Shown: positions 59,781 to 60,000 of the stretch, piece after piece | How the letters are laid out: every line of letters begins with the position of its first letter | Numbering within the stretch: position 1 is the stretch's first letter | Origin: Apostichopus japonicus | Taxonomy: Eukaryota; Echinodermata; Holothuroidea; Aspidochirotida; Stichopodidae | Length of the DNA stretch: 60,000 nucleotides | NCBI RefSeq assembly: GCF_037975245.1 | Contig: NC_092575.1 | Location: forward strand, 14,366,310 to 14,426,309 | Direction: 5' to 3' | Program-made: the position numbers and the translations under genes | Notes under the pieces: generated by a model | The model's database searches: none | Seen by the model: the letters and a program-made list of their open reading frames with translations, nothing else | Told to the model about the DNA's origin: nothing

Positions 59781-60000
59781 ATTGAGGCTGGTAGCGGAAA
59801 GGTGGCAATTGGAGAGCAAACCTCCGGGAATGTGGAGCAAGTTGAAGTGTCCTGCTGCCTCATAAGGATTGCCGAGAATGTCATGATTGCTCCTGGCTGT
59901 GAAACAGTTGTACCGGGATCCCTGGAAAAGAAATCCAATGGAATTGCCGTTGTAGAGTTGCTGCCGAGGTTTCTTGAGAAACATGGAATGATAGTAGCTC

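Larger units (their letters stand above)
57879..60000 (+). mobile_element. Gypsy-type LTR retrotransposon, 5' part, decayed; continues past the right edge
   Basis: The order is U2-like leader (57,879), a hairpin CCCAGGTTCTTTCCTGGG then T-run (58,031-58,057), a primer-binding-like TGGTGGCAAGCGGTGGGATT at 58,182, then gag and protease. The left LTR edge is not defined, and reverse transcriptase, integrase and the 3' LTR would be beyond 60,000. In-frame stops and a lost frame show that this copy is inactive. Confidence 0.75.

Overview
The window is nuclear DNA of an animal. Genes are split by GT-AG introns, the background is AT-rich, and it is full of short repeats, poly(G)/poly(C) runs and transposon relics. 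The helicase DDX55 and the p24 cargo receptor TMED2 are neighbours here, as they are on human 12q24.31. With the tRNA-headed SINEs and LINE relics this suggests a marine invertebrate deuterostome (echinoderm, hemichordate or cephalochordate), but the sequence alone does not name the species.

Layout. 1-4,950: the 5' part of TBCK (pseudokinase plus TBC protein) on the minus strand, running off the left edge. 5,669-9,345: an unrecognised plus-strand gene of six exons (about 597 aa), divergent from TBCK. 9,600-13,997: probably the long 3' UTR of TMED2. 13,998-16,798: complete TMED2 on the minus strand, four exons, 203 aa. 17,000-26,300: intergenic, with a candidate three-exon gene for a small MGCC-type acylated protein (19,472-24,269) hosting a 1.8 kb inverted-repeat element, then a 570-bp foldback element with a 6-bp target-site duplication. 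26,385-43,939: complete DDX55 on the plus strand, 18 exons, 588 aa, with every intron phase closing. Its introns carry a 3.4 kb TIR element with a 65-bp satellite, a minisatellite made of copies of an exon end plus its splice donor, and a 34-bp hairpin minisatellite. 44,500-53,600: no gene recognised with confidence; two hAT-type MITEs with perfect 8-bp target duplications, a SINE and a Penelope-like repeat. 52,793-55,481: a local duplication, one copy split by a 5'-truncated LINE with an intact reverse transcriptase frame. 55,678-57,195: an intronless aldonolactone oxidase gene on the minus strand. 57,850-60,000: the start of a decayed Gypsy-type LTR retrotransposon whose leader contains the first ~44 nt of U2 snRNA.

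The host genes belong to unrelated housekeeping functions: TBCK in Rab/mTOR signalling and endosomes, TMED2 in ER-Golgi cargo transport, DDX55 in large ribosomal subunit assembly, and the oxidase in sugar-lactone/ascorbate-type chemistry. No operon or multi-gene system is visible. The unusual content is repeats interacting with gene structure: splice donors and acceptors copied into introns, a CArG-rich TIR element, and a U2-headed LTR element.
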